Positions 1 to 10,179 of a DNA stretch of 64,000 bases are shown here, one piece after another. The translations under genes were made by a program, and so were the position numbers. Below the pieces are notes generated by a model, which saw only the letters and a list, made by a program, of their open reading frames with translations, was not told where the DNA came from and searched no databases. The number at the start of each line of letters is the position of its first letter. Position 1 is the first letter of the stretch. This stretch comes from Chitinophagaceae bacterium. GTDB lineage: Bacteria > Bacteroidota > Bacteroidia > Chitinophagales > Chitinophagaceae. The DNA lies in contig JAOAGO010000009.1 of assembly GCA_026415715.1 (NCBI GenBank), positions 1 through 64,000 on the forward strand. Reading direction: 5' to 3'.

Positions 1-327
<327 letters not shown>

Positions 328-470
328 AAATGAGTTTCTCATGCCAACCGCGAAACACGGCCGCATGATGATTCGTTACGCTTGGCTTACCCGGATTTTA
401 TCGCCAAAGGCGATAAAACGCTACTGCTCCCATACTTTCAAAGATCTTTCTGAAACCCGTTTCAGAAACG
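328..470 (-). other. 16S rRNA leader with two strong hairpins
   Basis: This is the transcribed leader between the rRNA promoter and the mature 16S 5' end. It holds two perfect inverted repeats. One is a 10-bp stem with a 3-base loop (arms 396-405 and 409-418). The other is a 7-bp stem with a 3-base loop (456-462 and 466-472) right at the predicted transcript start. They may guide processing or antitermination, which is inference. No protein gene is credible here. The rest of the gap up to 647 is AT-rich and holds the promoter and the 3' flank of truA. Confidence 0.6.
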
Positions 471-476
471 GGAGTG

Positions 477-507
477 CAAAGGTAGGGACTTTTACATTAT
501 CAACAAA
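477..507 (-). promoter_or_regulatory. rRNA operon promoter, Bacteroidota type
   Basis: On the minus strand TTTG (507-504) is followed by exactly 19 bases and then TACCTTTG (484-477). This matches the -33/-7 consensus known for Bacteroidota sigma-ABfr. Transcription would start near 470 and run into the 16S gene. It is one of the best promoter matches in the window. Confidence 0.8.
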
Positions 508-647
508 ATTTTACCCTACTTTTTAATTATCCTTTTACGATTGATATCAAATAACTTTTGAAAGGGAGAGCAAAGTTATATGCATTTAGAATTTTAGCCA
601 ATTTTTTTCTACTTCTTTTCTTCACATCATCATCACAGGTTATTCAC

Positions 648-1481
648 TTAGTTCTCTGTGAACAGGTTGTCATTCACACCCGGAATGTTTATGTTCAATT
701 CGTACTGAGTGCGGGAATCCAAAATGTGTTCAGGATAGGCCACCCTCATTAAATATAACCCATGTGCCGGGGCAGCAAAGCTGGTATTCTTATTTACACG
801 TGATTCAATAATTTTTCTGAATTCATCCGGATTTATTTTTTTCCGCCCTACCTTCAGCATGGTGGCCACCAATGCTCTTACCATTCCTCTTAAAAAACGA
901 TTGGATCTTACCCTGTAAACCAAAAAACGATTTTTTGCTTCCCATTCGCTTTCAAGAAGCGTGCAATAAAATGTTTTTACCTGAGTATTTGATTTGGAAA
1001 AACTGGTAAAATCAGTATATTCTTTTAACAACTCAGCCGCCTGCTGAAGCAGGTCTATTTCCAGCCTATAGGGAAAATAAAGCGCCTTGCCCTGCCAGAA
1101 GGGATTTTTAAACTGATAAATGTAGTAGTGATATTCTCTCCATAATGCATCAAAACGGCAATGTGCTGCGTCGTTTACCGGATATATATCTTTTACACAG
1201 ATGTCGGGGGGTAAAACGGCATTGAGCTGATAAACCAAAGGGTTTGGTTTGTTTTGTAAGATTGCCGTAAGCTCTGATTCTTCCAGATCAAAATGATAAA
1301 AATTCTGAACGGCATGCACTCCTTTATCGGTACGAGATGAACCGGTCAGTTCAATTTTTTTTCGTAAAACAAGCGCTGCAGCCTTTTCTAATTCTGATTG
1401 TATGGTGGTGGCGTTTTTCTGAATCTGAGATCCATGATATCGGGTGCCATCATACGCAACTTCAATAAAAAAACGAGGCAT
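648..1481 (-). CDS. truA: tRNA pseudouridine(38-40) synthase TruA
   Basis: 277 residues, the usual length for TruA, which isomerises uridines 38-40 in the anticodon arm of many tRNAs. The N-terminus has the family start (FFIEVAYDGTRYHGSQ). The catalytic motif GSSRTDKGVHA near residues 47-57 holds the nucleophilic aspartate. A second conserved block (FLRGMVRALV) lies near residue 200. It lies downstream of the DUF4476 gene on the same strand with a 23-base gap, so the two may be co-transcribed. It is convergent with nothing and ends about 140 bases from the rRNA promoter. Cytoplasmic. Confidence 0.95.
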   Translation of the reverse strand: MPRFFIEVAYDGTRYHGSQIQKNATTIQSELEKAAALVLRKKIELTGSSRTDKGVHAVQNFYHFDLEESELTAILQNKPNPLVYQLNAVLPPDICVKDIYPVNDAAHCRFDALWREYHYYIYQFKNPFWQGKALYFPYRLEIDLLQQAAELLKEYTDFTSFSKSNTQVKTFYCTLLESEWEAKNRFLVYRVRSNRFLRGMVRALVATMLKVGRKKINPDEFRKIIESRVNKNTSFAAPAHGLYLMRVAYPEHILDSRTQYELNINIPGVNDNLFTEN

Positions 1482-1504
1482 ACGACTTCTGGTTTCTTAC
1501 ACCA

Positions 1505-2782
1505 TTATTGCCTGATCATGGCTTTAAAACGGTTTATATAGTATTCATCCTGAAATGCACTGATTAACTGTTCAAAGTTTTCCCGGTCAGCCACAAAGGA
1601 ATACGCCATATCAAAAAACTGATATTTTCCCGACTCTGTCTGAAACAGTTCGCTTAGTTCTTTTATTTGCATGACGGAAAAGCATTTGTTTTTAAACACT
1701 TTCCGGGCCGCATTTACCATTTCAAACTCATCTGTTTTGCTTTGCAGTTGTTTTTTCAGCCTTGTTAAATCATTTTTATCGGCATAATTCTTGCAGTCCG
1801 GATGAGAACCTGAATGCCGGCCGAAACCTTTCGTAATTTCATTTGTTTGCTTTTTCTGCATCAGCATAAACGTATCGGCAGCCGCGGTTTCCTGATTTTC
1901 CAGTTTGCGGAACAGGCTGTGGGCAGGATGGGGTATGAGAATTTTTATGGTATCGGCAGTTCCGTCTTCATACTCTTCTAAAAACGTTAGCCCGAAACCT
2001 TCGGTGGTTGAACTCTCCGACTTTTTTCTGATGGTTGATTTTTTATGCCACTCCGGTTTTTCCTTGGTCTTTACAGCAGGCACTTCTTCTGTGGGTTCAC
2101 TTTGCATAAGAGTAATTTGTATGCCTGTGTCTTTCTTTTTATCATACATTTCGCTTTTTGTATCAGTAGCAGGGTTGATTTTTTCCGTCATTATTTCCAT
2201 CGAAGCCTTTTGTACCGAATCTTCGCTGTACCCTGTATCTTCTGTTTTTTCGGCTATCGCAGTATCCTTACTTTGTCTTATCTGTGTTACAGGTTCGTTC
2301 TCTTCTTTTTTGAAATTATCAGGAATGGAACTATTCAATAAGTCCGGATCGCCGGTTGCCTGTGCCAGAGCCAAGGCAAAAGGCGAGTGTTTTGCGAGGT
2401 CTATATTTTCATGCATTTTCAGGCTATCGGCATCAGCTTTTCCCGGCAAAATGATTTCATTTGTTTGAAGATTCACTAAAGCCGCCTCATGATTTCCGGA
2501 TTCCCTGAAGAGATATCCGTGATCTTTAGAGTTGATATGAATACTGAATGTGTACTCTTTATTCTGATGATTGCTCCTGCCGAGAATTAATTTATATTCT
2601 TTATTCATTAGCGATGGAATAATGACATACCCTTTATCGCCTGAATAAATGGCCGTATCATTTGTTTTTATATAGAAAGGAATCCTGTTTTCTGATTCTA
2701 TGTAAATAAAATAAGTCTTTTGCGCCTGAACAGCCAATGAATGCAGTACCAAAAACAGAAGTATGCTGATTCGGAAAGACAT
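1505..2782 (-). CDS. secreted protein with C-terminal DUF4476 domain
   Basis: 425 residues. The N-terminus looks like a signal peptide (hydrophobic residues 4-20, ending near Ala-Gln-Ala/Gln), so export is likely. The middle (about 130-300) is low-complexity, rich in Glu, Lys, Thr and Asp and probably disordered. The last 90 residues contain the pattern of DUF4476 (VMQIKELSELF, then FDMAYSFVADRENFEQLISAF, then YYINRFKAMI), a domain seen mostly in Bacteroidota and of unknown function. It precedes truA on the same strand. I cannot assign a function. The start is supported by the signal peptide and a -7 box ten bases upstream. Confidence 0.75.
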   Translation of the reverse strand: MSFRISILLFLVLHSLAVQAQKTYFIYIESENRIPFYIKTNDTAIYSGDKGYVIIPSLMNKEYKLILGRSNHQNKEYTFSIHINSKDHGYLFRESGNHEAALVNLQTNEIILPGKADADSLKMHENIDLAKHSPFALALAQATGDPDLLNSSIPDNFKKEENEPVTQIRQSKDTAIAEKTEDTGYSEDSVQKASMEIMTEKINPATDTKSEMYDKKKDTGIQITLMQSEPTEEVPAVKTKEKPEWHKKSTIRKKSESSTTEGFGLTFLEEYEDGTADTIKILIPHPAHSLFRKLENQETAAADTFMLMQKKQTNEITKGFGRHSGSHPDCKNYADKNDLTRLKKQLQSKTDEFEMVNAARKVFKNKCFSVMQIKELSELFQTESGKYQFFDMAYSFVADRENFEQLISAFQDEYYINRFKAMIRQ

Positions 2783-2792
2783 AATTAATGTT

Positions 2793-2800
2793 CAAAAATA
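2793..2800 (-). promoter_or_regulatory. -7 promoter box for the DUF4476 gene
   Basis: On the minus strand TATTTTTG fits TAnnTTTG and ends ten bases before the ATG at 2782. No clear TTTG lies at the -33 distance, so this is a moderate call. Confidence 0.4.
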
Positions 2801-2881
2801 CTTATTTTCATGTTCAGAGTTCGTTAAATTGAATGATGTAATTGTGAGAATTGTTCTTTAATTTGCTTCAGGAATTGCCCG

Positions 2882-5770
2882 ATGATACCGTTTTGTGTTT
2901 TGGGGTTTCTTTTTATTTTTTTAATGCATTTGTCCGGCTCGGGGCAAACGGTTCAGATGGTTTCTTATACGTTAAAAGACAGGCTCCCTTCCAATTCGAT
3001 TTACCGAACCCTTCAGGATAAATATGGTTTTTTATGGGTTTCTACCGAAAACGGTTTGGCCCGATTTGACGGCAGAAAATTTGAAACCTATACGACTGCC
3101 CACGGACTTCCGGATAATGAAATTATTGATATATTCACGGACAGTAATCAGATAATCTGGGCTATTCCCTTCAGGCGTTCACCCTGTTTTTATTTAGAAA
3201 ATGAAAGCGTATTTGCCAGCGAAAACACTGATGCTGAACTGAAAGCCATTGATTTAGGAAATTCTCACAACGTTAGCGTTTTATCATCCGGCGGCGTTGC
3301 ATTTTATAACCATCTTTTGGATATTTTTCTGTACAAGCAGGGAAAGACCACGGTCATAAAAAAAATAACATCTAAAAAAAGTTCTTTGCCCGTTAAAGTA
3401 ATTGAATATGCACCGGAATCATTTCTTTGTGTGGCTCAGGACAGCTTGCGATATTTTATGCACAATGGCATTTATAAACAATTTTATTTCGGAGAAACAT
3501 TTCAGAATATCTTATATCATTCCGGAAAAATTTTTCTTCAAAAAGGAAATCAGATAAAAGTTTACGGAATTAAAAAGCAAGGGGAACTTCATTTTCTGTT
3601 TCAAAAAGAATTTCCTTTTCCGATACAGATTTTTTGTTTTACCGGAAAACGGTTTGCCGTAACATCGGCCAACAGTTATACTTATCTGCTGGATAAAGAC
3701 AATCTGGAAATCAGAGAAAACATCATAAATAATATACTGGTCAGAAATATACTGGAAGACAACGACGGAAACATCTGGGTATCCACATTGGAAAACGGAC
3801 TGATTAAAATTCAACTGAAACGAATTTCTTCCTACACCGATATACCCGATTTGAATCAGCATTTCAATACCATATTAAAAAATAATAAAATTATCGTAGG
3901 AAATAATAAGGGGGAAATTTATGTTTATGACGGACTGTATGACATAAAAAAATCAATCTCGACAAATCCAACAACATGACCGCATGGATAAAAATATTAT
4001 TCCTTTGCCGGAGGGTTATTTTGTAGCTTCTCAAAACGGTTCGTATTTGTTCAATCGTAATTTTTCACTAAGTAAACTGGAGTTGAAAGGTGCATTGAAT
4101 CACGCCAATAAAGCGGCCATTAAATATAACGACACGCTACTTGTACTGGGCTCGCATGCCAAATGTGTAATTTATGATATAAAGACACGAAAAATAACCG
4201 ATAGCGTTACAAAAAGAGTAACGGCGCTGGCCAAGGGTTTGGACGGAAATATTTATATCGGATCGGTAGATGGCTTATACCGATGGAACGGTAAGGAATT
4301 TTTCAGCTACGGAAGCCTGTACAAATAGCTAACTTATAGGGTAAATGCCGTAGCTTTTTCGCCGGATTCGCTGATTTGGGTTGGGCTATCCACGGATACC
4401 ATATTGGTACTGCACCAAAATGAACTGATTGCCAAAATAAAGCTGGGCCGTGAAATACCGGGCAACTTATGTAAATCGTTTTACTGCGACCGGAAAGGAA
4501 CGGTATGGCTTGGTACAAATAAAGGAATCAATCGGATAGAATATGCAAAGGGGCCATCAGAATTTTGTTATACAAATACTTTTTTTGGCGTGGCCGACGG
4601 ATTGATTGGCGAACAGGTAAATGCCATTACCGTTTATCAGGATACGGTTTATGCAGCAACGGTAAACGGTATCAGTTACTTTCCGGCATCACTTTCACTG
4701 CCGGTTAAGGACATTCAAACTATTATAACCGGTATTCAGATAAATAACCTGAAAACAAATTTATCTCCAAAATATACCCTTCCCTATTATAAAAATGATA
4801 TTACAATATTTTTTACCGGTATTGATCTTACGGGATATCAGCCCTATTTTGAATATAAAATAAATAACAGTTCGTGGGTGCCCGCAGAAAAAATTGAATT
4901 AAAACGGTTGGCATCCGGCACGTATGAAATCCGGATACGGGCCATCAGGCGTGACGGCACACCCTCAGAACAGTATGCAAAAGTTGTTTTCGTGATAAAA
5001 AAACCAATCTGGGAAAAAAAATGGTTTTGGATAGCTTTAGCTGCTCTCTTTTTTGGCCTGATTTTATATTACCTGCAAAAACGAAACAAAGCACAACAGG
5101 AAGCCGCCGTTCAAAAAGCTCTAACGGAAAAAAAACTGGCTGAACTGGAAATGCAGGCCTTAATGGCACAAATGAACCCTCATTTTATTCTTAATTGCCT
5201 GAATTCCATCAAAGGCTTTATTTTTATTTATGAAAAAAATTTTGAACAGGCCAATAAATACCTGGATACATTTTCCGAACTGCTGCGCAGCACATTGCTA
5301 CATACCGAAACCACATGGATTACCGTGAGCGAAGAAAAACAATACCTGAAAAATACCTTGAGCTGGAAAAGCTGCGCTTCAGTAATAAATTTGACTATCA
5401 TATTGAGACGGAAAGAGAAACTGAAAAATTAAAAGTGCCGGCCATGCTTTTTCAACCTTATGTGGAAAACGCTATCCGGCATGGCATTCGCCACCTGGAA
5501 AACAAAAAGGGCAAAGTAGAAATACGGCTTTTGCAGCGTAACGGTATGCTGGAATGCCGGATAGACGATAACGGAATTGGCCGGGAAAAGGCGCAACAAA
5601 TCCAAAAAAACACACATATAGAATATCAAAGTAAAGGCATGCAACTTTCGCGGCGAAGGGCGGCCCTTTATGGTATTGATTGTGAAATTCTGGATAAAAA
5701 AAATGAAGAGGGTAAACCGGAAGGCACTACGGTTATTCTGAAAATTCCGCTGAACGAAATACAATTCTAA
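2882..5770 (+). pseudogene. broken propeller-type LytS-family sensor histidine kinase
   Basis: Read across its lesions the gene would encode about 960 residues. It has a signal peptide, a two-component-regulator beta-propeller (blades such as GFLWVSTENGLARFDG) and a Y_Y_Y domain. A membrane helix follows (about 5020-5080), then a LytS-type H box (QMNPHFILNCLNSIKGF) and an ATPase domain with an N box (PYVENAIRHG) and a G box (DDNGIGR). Three lesions are visible. An extra base in the A7 run at 3946-3952 shifts frame 2 to frame 0. A TAG at 4326-4328 interrupts a frame that continues with propeller sequence (VNAVAFSPDSLIWVG). A base is missing in the A run at 5349-5353, after which YLELEKLRF resumes in another frame. 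The regulator gene follows after 3 bases and is broken too. Indel errors in A runs could explain two lesions but not the nonsense codon. Confidence 0.85.
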
Positions 5771-5773
5771 ATC

Positions 5774-6528
5774 ATGTCAACCATACAAACCATAATCATA
5801 GACGACGAAGCGATGAGCCTGCAATTGCTGAAAAACATGTTGCAGGAGCATTGCCCGCAGATTCAGATCATTGCCGAAGAAACCGACATCAAAAAGGGTA
5901 TCGCGGCCATTAAAGAAACCGAGCCTCAGCTGGTATTTCTGGACATTGAAATGCTTCATATGAATGCATTTGAAGCGCTGAAAAAACTGGAGCCGTTGAA
6001 TTTTGAAGTTATTTTTGTAACCGCATACAGCCGCTATGCTTTGGATGCTTTTGATGTTCAGGCCTGCGGTTTCATTACAAAGCCGGTAAATGCAGAAAAA
6101 CTGATGACGGCGGTAAAGAACGCCTCGCGCCGTATTGAGGAAAAAAGTATAAACCGGTATTTATTTTCCCTTTTGGAAGCTGAAGCTTCTTCGCAGAAAA
6201 TTCCACTGGCTACGCAAAACGGCTGGCAATTTGTAAAAATAGATGAGATAACCTATTGTGAGAGCAGCGGCAACTATACTCATTTTTACTTAAAAAACAG
6301 GGAGAAAGTTGTAGTAAGCCGCCAGATTGGTGAATACGAAAAACTGTTGCCTGAACATAAATTTGTTCGTATTCATGATAAATATATCATACAACTTTCC
6401 TTTATCAGAGAATGCAGAAAAGAAACGGCGGTGAGGTAATTCTGTAAGACGGAAAAGAGTTACCGGTAGCTTCCCGAAGAAAAGAAGATTTTCTGGCAAG
6501 ATTTGAGCGGTGGATAAAAAGAAAATAG
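5774..6528 (+). pseudogene. broken LytTR-family response regulator, partner of the kinase
   Basis: The open part (5774-6439, 221 residues) has a receiver domain with the acidic pair at 12-13 (IIDDEA), the phospho-acceptor in VFLDIEM, a conserved TAY and the lysine in TKP. A LytTR DNA-binding domain follows from about residue 140. The LytTR domain is cut short. Restoring one base near 6422 brings back the family ending (GNGGEVIL, then DGKELPVASRRKEDFLARF, then a stop at 6526-6528). That restored frame still contains a TAA at 6445-6447, so there are two lesions. The receiver also lacks the usual Pro-Gly of the DIEMPGM loop (it reads DIEMLHM). Loss of the C-terminal beta strands should impair DNA binding. 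The parallel damage in the adjacent kinase argues for decay of the whole system. Confidence 0.8.
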
Positions 6529-6584
6529 CAAAAATTTAATTCAACTTATCTTTCCCGAGGAAATTTTAAATTGAACGAATCCTT

Positions 6585-8651
6585 TCAGTACGACAATAAT
6601 CGTTTTATTCTTTCTGCTGTTTTGTGTGGCCCGGGTAACATAGCCTGCTCCAAATGAATATTCATGGGTACGGCCGGTAAATTCAGCGATCCCAACACTT
6701 CTACCGGTGCATCCAGCCATTGAAAACAATTGGAGGAGATGCGTCCGCTTAATGCTTCTGCAAATGAGTTCATTTGCTGTTCTTCCGTCAATACTAGACA
6801 TTTTCCGTGTTGTCGCACTTTTTCAAAAATCAGTTCCTCATCCAGCGGAAACAGGGTACGAAGATCAATTACTTCTACCTGGCCGGGAAACTGGCGTGCC
6901 GCTGTTTTAGCCCAGTAAACACCCATGCCATACGTAACCACAACACAACTTTCGCCGCTGTTTATTTTCTGTTGGTTTGCCTGAACGGCAATCCTGGCCT
7001 TTCCGAATGGTAAAATATAATCAGCCGAGGGTTCGGGCGTTTTAGCTTCTTCTGTTCCGGGCAGTTTGCTCCAGTACAGTCCTTTGTGTTCCAACATGAT
7101 TACCGGATTGGGGTCGTAAAAAGCGGCTTTCATCAGTCCTTTCATATCGGCTGCATTGGAAGGATAAGCCACTTTAATTCCCTTAATGGTAAGCAGGGTG
7201 GATTCTACGCTTCCGCTATGATAAGGGCCGCCACCGCCATAGGCGCCTACCGGCACACGCAATATCATGGATACCGGAAATTTTCCGCAACTGAGATAAC
7301 AACTTTTCGATATTTCGGTAACCAACTGATTAAATGCAGGATAAATGTAATCGCCAAACTGAACTTCCACAACGGGCTTTAACCCTACGGCGCTCATACC
7401 TACGCATGATCCTACAATATAAGCTTCCTGAATGGCAGTATTAAATACCCGATGATCACCAAAGCGCTCAGCCAATGTGGCGGTTTCCCGAAATACGCCT
7501 CCGAGTCGTCTTCCGACATCCTGGCCATAGATAATTACATGGGGAAATTGCTCCATCAGTTCCCGGAGAGCGTAAAGTGCCGCATCAACCATTATTATCT
7601 TTGGCGCACCCGGCGGTTCACGTACTCCGGTTTCTTCTACCACGGGTGTAGGAATAAAAACATAGTCTTCCACGGTAGAAGGATCCGGTTCGGGAGCGGC
7701 CACCGCTTTTTTAAAATTCTCTTTGATGATTTCCTTCGCTTCCATCTCTATTTTCAACAACTCTTCTTCAGGCACATGATATTCCAGTAAACGATGCTTC
7801 AGTTTTTTCAAGGGGTCATTTTGCCTGTGTAAAGAAAGATCTTCTTCGTTTCTGTAAAATTCTCTTCTGACCCCGCTGGTATGATGCGCCAGCAGCGGTA
7901 CCGAGGCATGAACAAGATAAGGCTTGCGGTATTTCCTGACCTGCAACACCACTCGTTTCATCACCTGATAACTCATTTCAAAATCGCTTCCATCCACCTG
8001 CAACCGGTTAAGTCCTTTAAATCCTGCTGCAAACTCAAAGGCATTCATTGAGCGGGATTCTTCGGCCGTTACGCTGATGCCCCATTGATTATCCTGAACC
8101 AGATAAATGATCGGCAACTGTTTTAAAGCTGCTACCTGGAAGGCTTCGCTTACTTCGCCCTCAGTAATACTGGCATCACCCAGCGAACATACTACAACAG
8201 GCCATTCACCATCAGGACCTTTTCTGAGCTTTTCGGGCAAATATTTTTCCAGAAACTGAATGCCCTGAGCAATACCGGTGGTTGGAATGGCTTGCATACC
8301 CGTAGCGCTGCTTTGATGAATGATTGTAGGTTTATCTGTTCCCCGATAATTCGGATGAGAATAATACTCTCTGCCACCGGTAAAAATATCGGGGCCTTTT
8401 GCCAACAACTGCAGCATTTGTTCATAAGGAGTAAATCCAAGCCCCATGATTAAACTTTCGTCGCGGTAATAAGGGCTTACAAAATCGCAGGGTAAAAGCT
8501 GAAAAGCCGTGGCCAGCTGGATGGCTTCATGTCCGGCAGAGGTTGAATGAACATATTTGCAGAGAGAGCGGTTTTCTTCGTATATGTCGGTCATGGCCCG
8601 GGCCCGGCACATGAGCTGATAGGCTTTTAAGAGAATGGGAAGCGACGTCAT
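6585..8651 (-). CDS. 2-oxoacid dehydrogenase E1, fused alpha and beta subunits
   Basis: 688 residues. Residues 1-330 are an E1-alpha domain with the thiamine-diphosphate motif GDASITEGE (158-166) to NQW (188-190). Residues 345-688 are an E1-beta transketolase-like domain (IYGQDVG, GDYIYPAFNQ, GGGGPYHSGS). Such fusions are common in Bacteroidota. They decarboxylate branched-chain 2-oxoacids (2-oxoisovalerate type) or possibly pyruvate, passing the acyl group to lipoyl-E2. E2 and E3 are not in the window, so substrate cannot be fixed from context. No signal peptide, so cytoplasmic. Its 3' end faces the decayed regulator. The neighbour on the same strand is the FAH-family gene 80 bases upstream. 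Confidence 0.88.
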   Translation of the reverse strand: MTSLPILLKAYQLMCRARAMTDIYEENRSLCKYVHSTSAGHEAIQLATAFQLLPCDFVSPYYRDESLIMGLGFTPYEQMLQLLAKGPDIFTGGREYYSHPNYRGTDKPTIIHQSSATGMQAIPTTGIAQGIQFLEKYLPEKLRKGPDGEWPVVVCSLGDASITEGEVSEAFQVAALKQLPIIYLVQDNQWGISVTAEESRSMNAFEFAAGFKGLNRLQVDGSDFEMSYQVMKRVVLQVRKYRKPYLVHASVPLLAHHTSGVRREFYRNEEDLSLHRQNDPLKKLKHRLLEYHVPEEELLKIEMEAKEIIKENFKKAVAAPEPDPSTVEDYVFIPTPVVEETGVREPPGAPKIIMVDAALYALRELMEQFPHVIIYGQDVGRRLGGVFRETATLAERFGDHRVFNTAIQEAYIVGSCVGMSAVGLKPVVEVQFGDYIYPAFNQLVTEISKSCYLSCGKFPVSMILRVPVGAYGGGGPYHSGSVESTLLTIKGIKVAYPSNAADMKGLMKAAFYDPNPVIMLEHKGLYWSKLPGTEEAKTPEPSADYILPFGKARIAVQANQQKINSGESCVVVTYGMGVYWAKTAARQFPGQVEVIDLRTLFPLDEELIFEKVRQHGKCLVLTEEQQMNSFAEALSGRISSNCFQWLDAPVEVLGSLNLPAVPMNIHLEQAMLPGPHKTAERIKRLLSY

Positions 8652-8731
8652 TGGGATAAATATACAATAGAACTCTGCTTTTTAGAGCAAAGGGTTACGG
8701 TAATTCATCATGTTATAACATAGATAAGATA

Positions 8732-9343
8732 CTATTTTATATTCAGAAGCAGTACGCTGTCATCCTCTACAAAAGCCTCCAGCTCATCGCTGACCACTAC
8801 TTCACCAACTCCAGCCGGCGTTCCGGTAAAAACTAAATCTCCGATGTTCAAAGAAAAGTATTGAGAGATATGTGAAATAATTTGATCAAAACTAAATATC
8901 ATGTTGCCTGAGTTGCCTTGCTGTACCAGCTCCTTGTTTTTATATAGGCAGAAATTAATGTTTTTTCGGTTAGGAAATTTAGATATCGGTATCCATTTAC
9001 CGACAACCGCTGAATTATCCCATGCCTTTGCTTTTTCCCATGGTAATCCTTTACTTTTCAGCTCGTTTTGGATATCTCTCGCCGTAAAATCAATTCCGGC
9101 CGTTATGGAATCATAATATTTTCCCGCAAATTTTTCCTGAATATATTTTCCGTTTTTGCATATTCTCAGAACCAGTTCACACTCGTAATGAAGTTCGTTC
9201 GTAAATTCAGGATAATAAAACGGGATATGGGACTGTAAAAGAGCACTTTTGGGCTTCATGAAAATGACCGGCTCCTGAGGAACATCGTTACCTAATTCAG
9301 CAGCATGTTCTGCATAGTTACGGCCCACGCAAAAGATTTTCAT
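8732..9343 (-). CDS. fumarylacetoacetate hydrolase (FAH) family protein
   Basis: 203 residues, a single FAH domain. The motif VGRNYAEHAAELGN at the N-terminus, FMKPKSALL, and the metal-binding pattern HYECELVL (a Glu-x-Glu type pair) are those of the small FAH enzymes, including acylpyruvate hydrolases and oxaloacetate tautomerases/decarboxylases. The C-terminal GDLVFTGTPAGVG is also diagnostic. A divalent-metal-dependent C-C hydrolase or decarboxylase acting on a small 2-oxoacid is the family expectation; the exact substrate is unknown. It lies between the fused E1 and pth on the same strand, with gaps of 80 and 168 bases. The 168-base gap holds only AT-rich DNA and a weak 7-bp inverted repeat (9415-9421/9432-9438). 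Confidence 0.85.
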   Translation of the reverse strand: MKIFCVGRNYAEHAAELGNDVPQEPVIFMKPKSALLQSHIPFYYPEFTNELHYECELVLRICKNGKYIQEKFAGKYYDSITAGIDFTARDIQNELKSKGLPWEKAKAWDNSAVVGKWIPISKFPNRKNINFCLYKNKELVQQGNSGNMIFSFDQIISHISQYFSLNIGDLVFTGTPAGVGEVVVSDELEAFVEDDSVLLLNIK

Positions 9344-9511
9344 AAATACTATGTTTTAAAATTTATATATCGGATATTTCCCTTTGGAATGCTATCCTAT
9401 ATATTTCAATGAATTTCATCACAAGTAATTATGATGAAGAAAATTTAATTACATTTATGAAATCATTTTTTAAATTTTTTGCTAATATAAAGCAACTTTT
9501 TTATTTTTCTA

Positions 9512-10084
9512 CTAAGTAAAAATCTGATTATTAATAAAATTCATGGTAAGTTGAATGCCCTCAACGGCAAACCTTTCAATAACTTCAACCGCTTTTTCGG
9601 TTTTGAGTTGAACAAGGGGTTTTTCTTCATTTTTCCATCTACTCAAAACAAATTGAGATTGTGAGCCTTTCGGAAAATCATTTCCGATACCGAAACGAAG
9701 CCTTGCAAACTGTTGAGTTCCCAGAGATTCTTCTATACTTTTGAGTCCATTATGGCCGGCCGAACTGCCTCCTGGCCTTAATCTGAGTTTAGTAAGAGGC
9801 AAAGAAATGTCGTCAACAATAACCAATAGCCTCGCCAAATCAATTTTGCAAAAATCCATCCAGTATTTTACGGCTTTACCGCTGAGATTCATAAAAGTAG
9901 TAGGACAAATACAAATAAAATGCCTGCCATGCCACTGTATTTCCGATTTGTATGCCAGTCGCTCCAAAGTAAACCGGCCACCGTGCTTTTGTACAAATGC
10001 ATGAACAATATCAAATCCGATATTATGTCGGGTATTTTTATATTCATCACCTATATTACCCAGTCCTGCAATCAGAAATTTCAT
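9512..10084 (-). CDS. pth: peptidyl-tRNA hydrolase
   Basis: 190 residues, normal family length. Pth cleaves peptidyl-tRNA released from stalled ribosomes and recycles the tRNA. Visible key residues are Asn10, the catalytic His20 (TRHNIGFD), Asn66 (FMNLSG), Asp92 (VDD) and Asn112 (GHNGLKSI), matching the E. coli set with small offsets. The gene follows prs and the L25 gene, a grouping seen in many bacteria. Here a strong terminator lies between L25 and pth, and pth has its own -7 box at 10104-10111. Cytoplasmic. Confidence 0.96.
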   Translation of the reverse strand: MKFLIAGLGNIGDEYKNTRHNIGFDIVHAFVQKHGGRFTLERLAYKSEIQWHGRHFICICPTTFMNLSGKAVKYWMDFCKIDLARLLVIVDDISLPLTKLRLRPGGSSAGHNGLKSIEESLGTQQFARLRFGIGNDFPKGSQSQFVLSRWKNEEKPLVQLKTEKAVEVIERFAVEGIQLTMNFINNQIFT

Positions 10085-10103
10085 ACACTTATGAATCCTT
10101 TGT

Positions 10104-10111
10104 CAAAGCTA
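10104..10111 (-). promoter_or_regulatory. -7 promoter box for pth
   Basis: On the minus strand TAGCTTTG fits TAnnTTTG and ends 19 bases before the pth ATG. It lies just after the L25 terminator, so it gives pth an independent start. No clear -33 element is seen. Confidence 0.5.
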
Positions 10112-10120
10112 AATGTAAAA

Positions 10121-10154
10121 CAAAAAAGCCGTCACGATTATTTCCGTAACGGCT
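10121..10154 (-). terminator. intrinsic terminator after the L25 gene
   Basis: A 10-bp stem with one mismatch (arms 10127-10136 and 10145-10154, loop of 8) is followed on the minus strand by six Ts (complement of 10121-10126). It sits 26 bases past the L25 stop codon and would end the prs-L25 transcript before pth. Confidence 0.85.
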
Positions 10155-10179
10155 GCAGATTAAAAATATTTGTAACCGA

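Noticed and set aside
1905-2468. 187-codon frame antisense to the DUF4476 gene
   Set aside because: Hydrophobic by mirror effect of a charged low-complexity region; the minus-strand gene has a signal peptide, promoter box and domain.
2882-5770. Programmed frameshifting in the kinase
   Set aside because: An in-frame TAG and lesions in the regulator as well are better explained by decay; no slippery site plus stimulator is evident.
9415-9438. 7-bp inverted repeat downstream of pth as a terminator
   Set aside because: Weak stem and no T tract on the minus strand.
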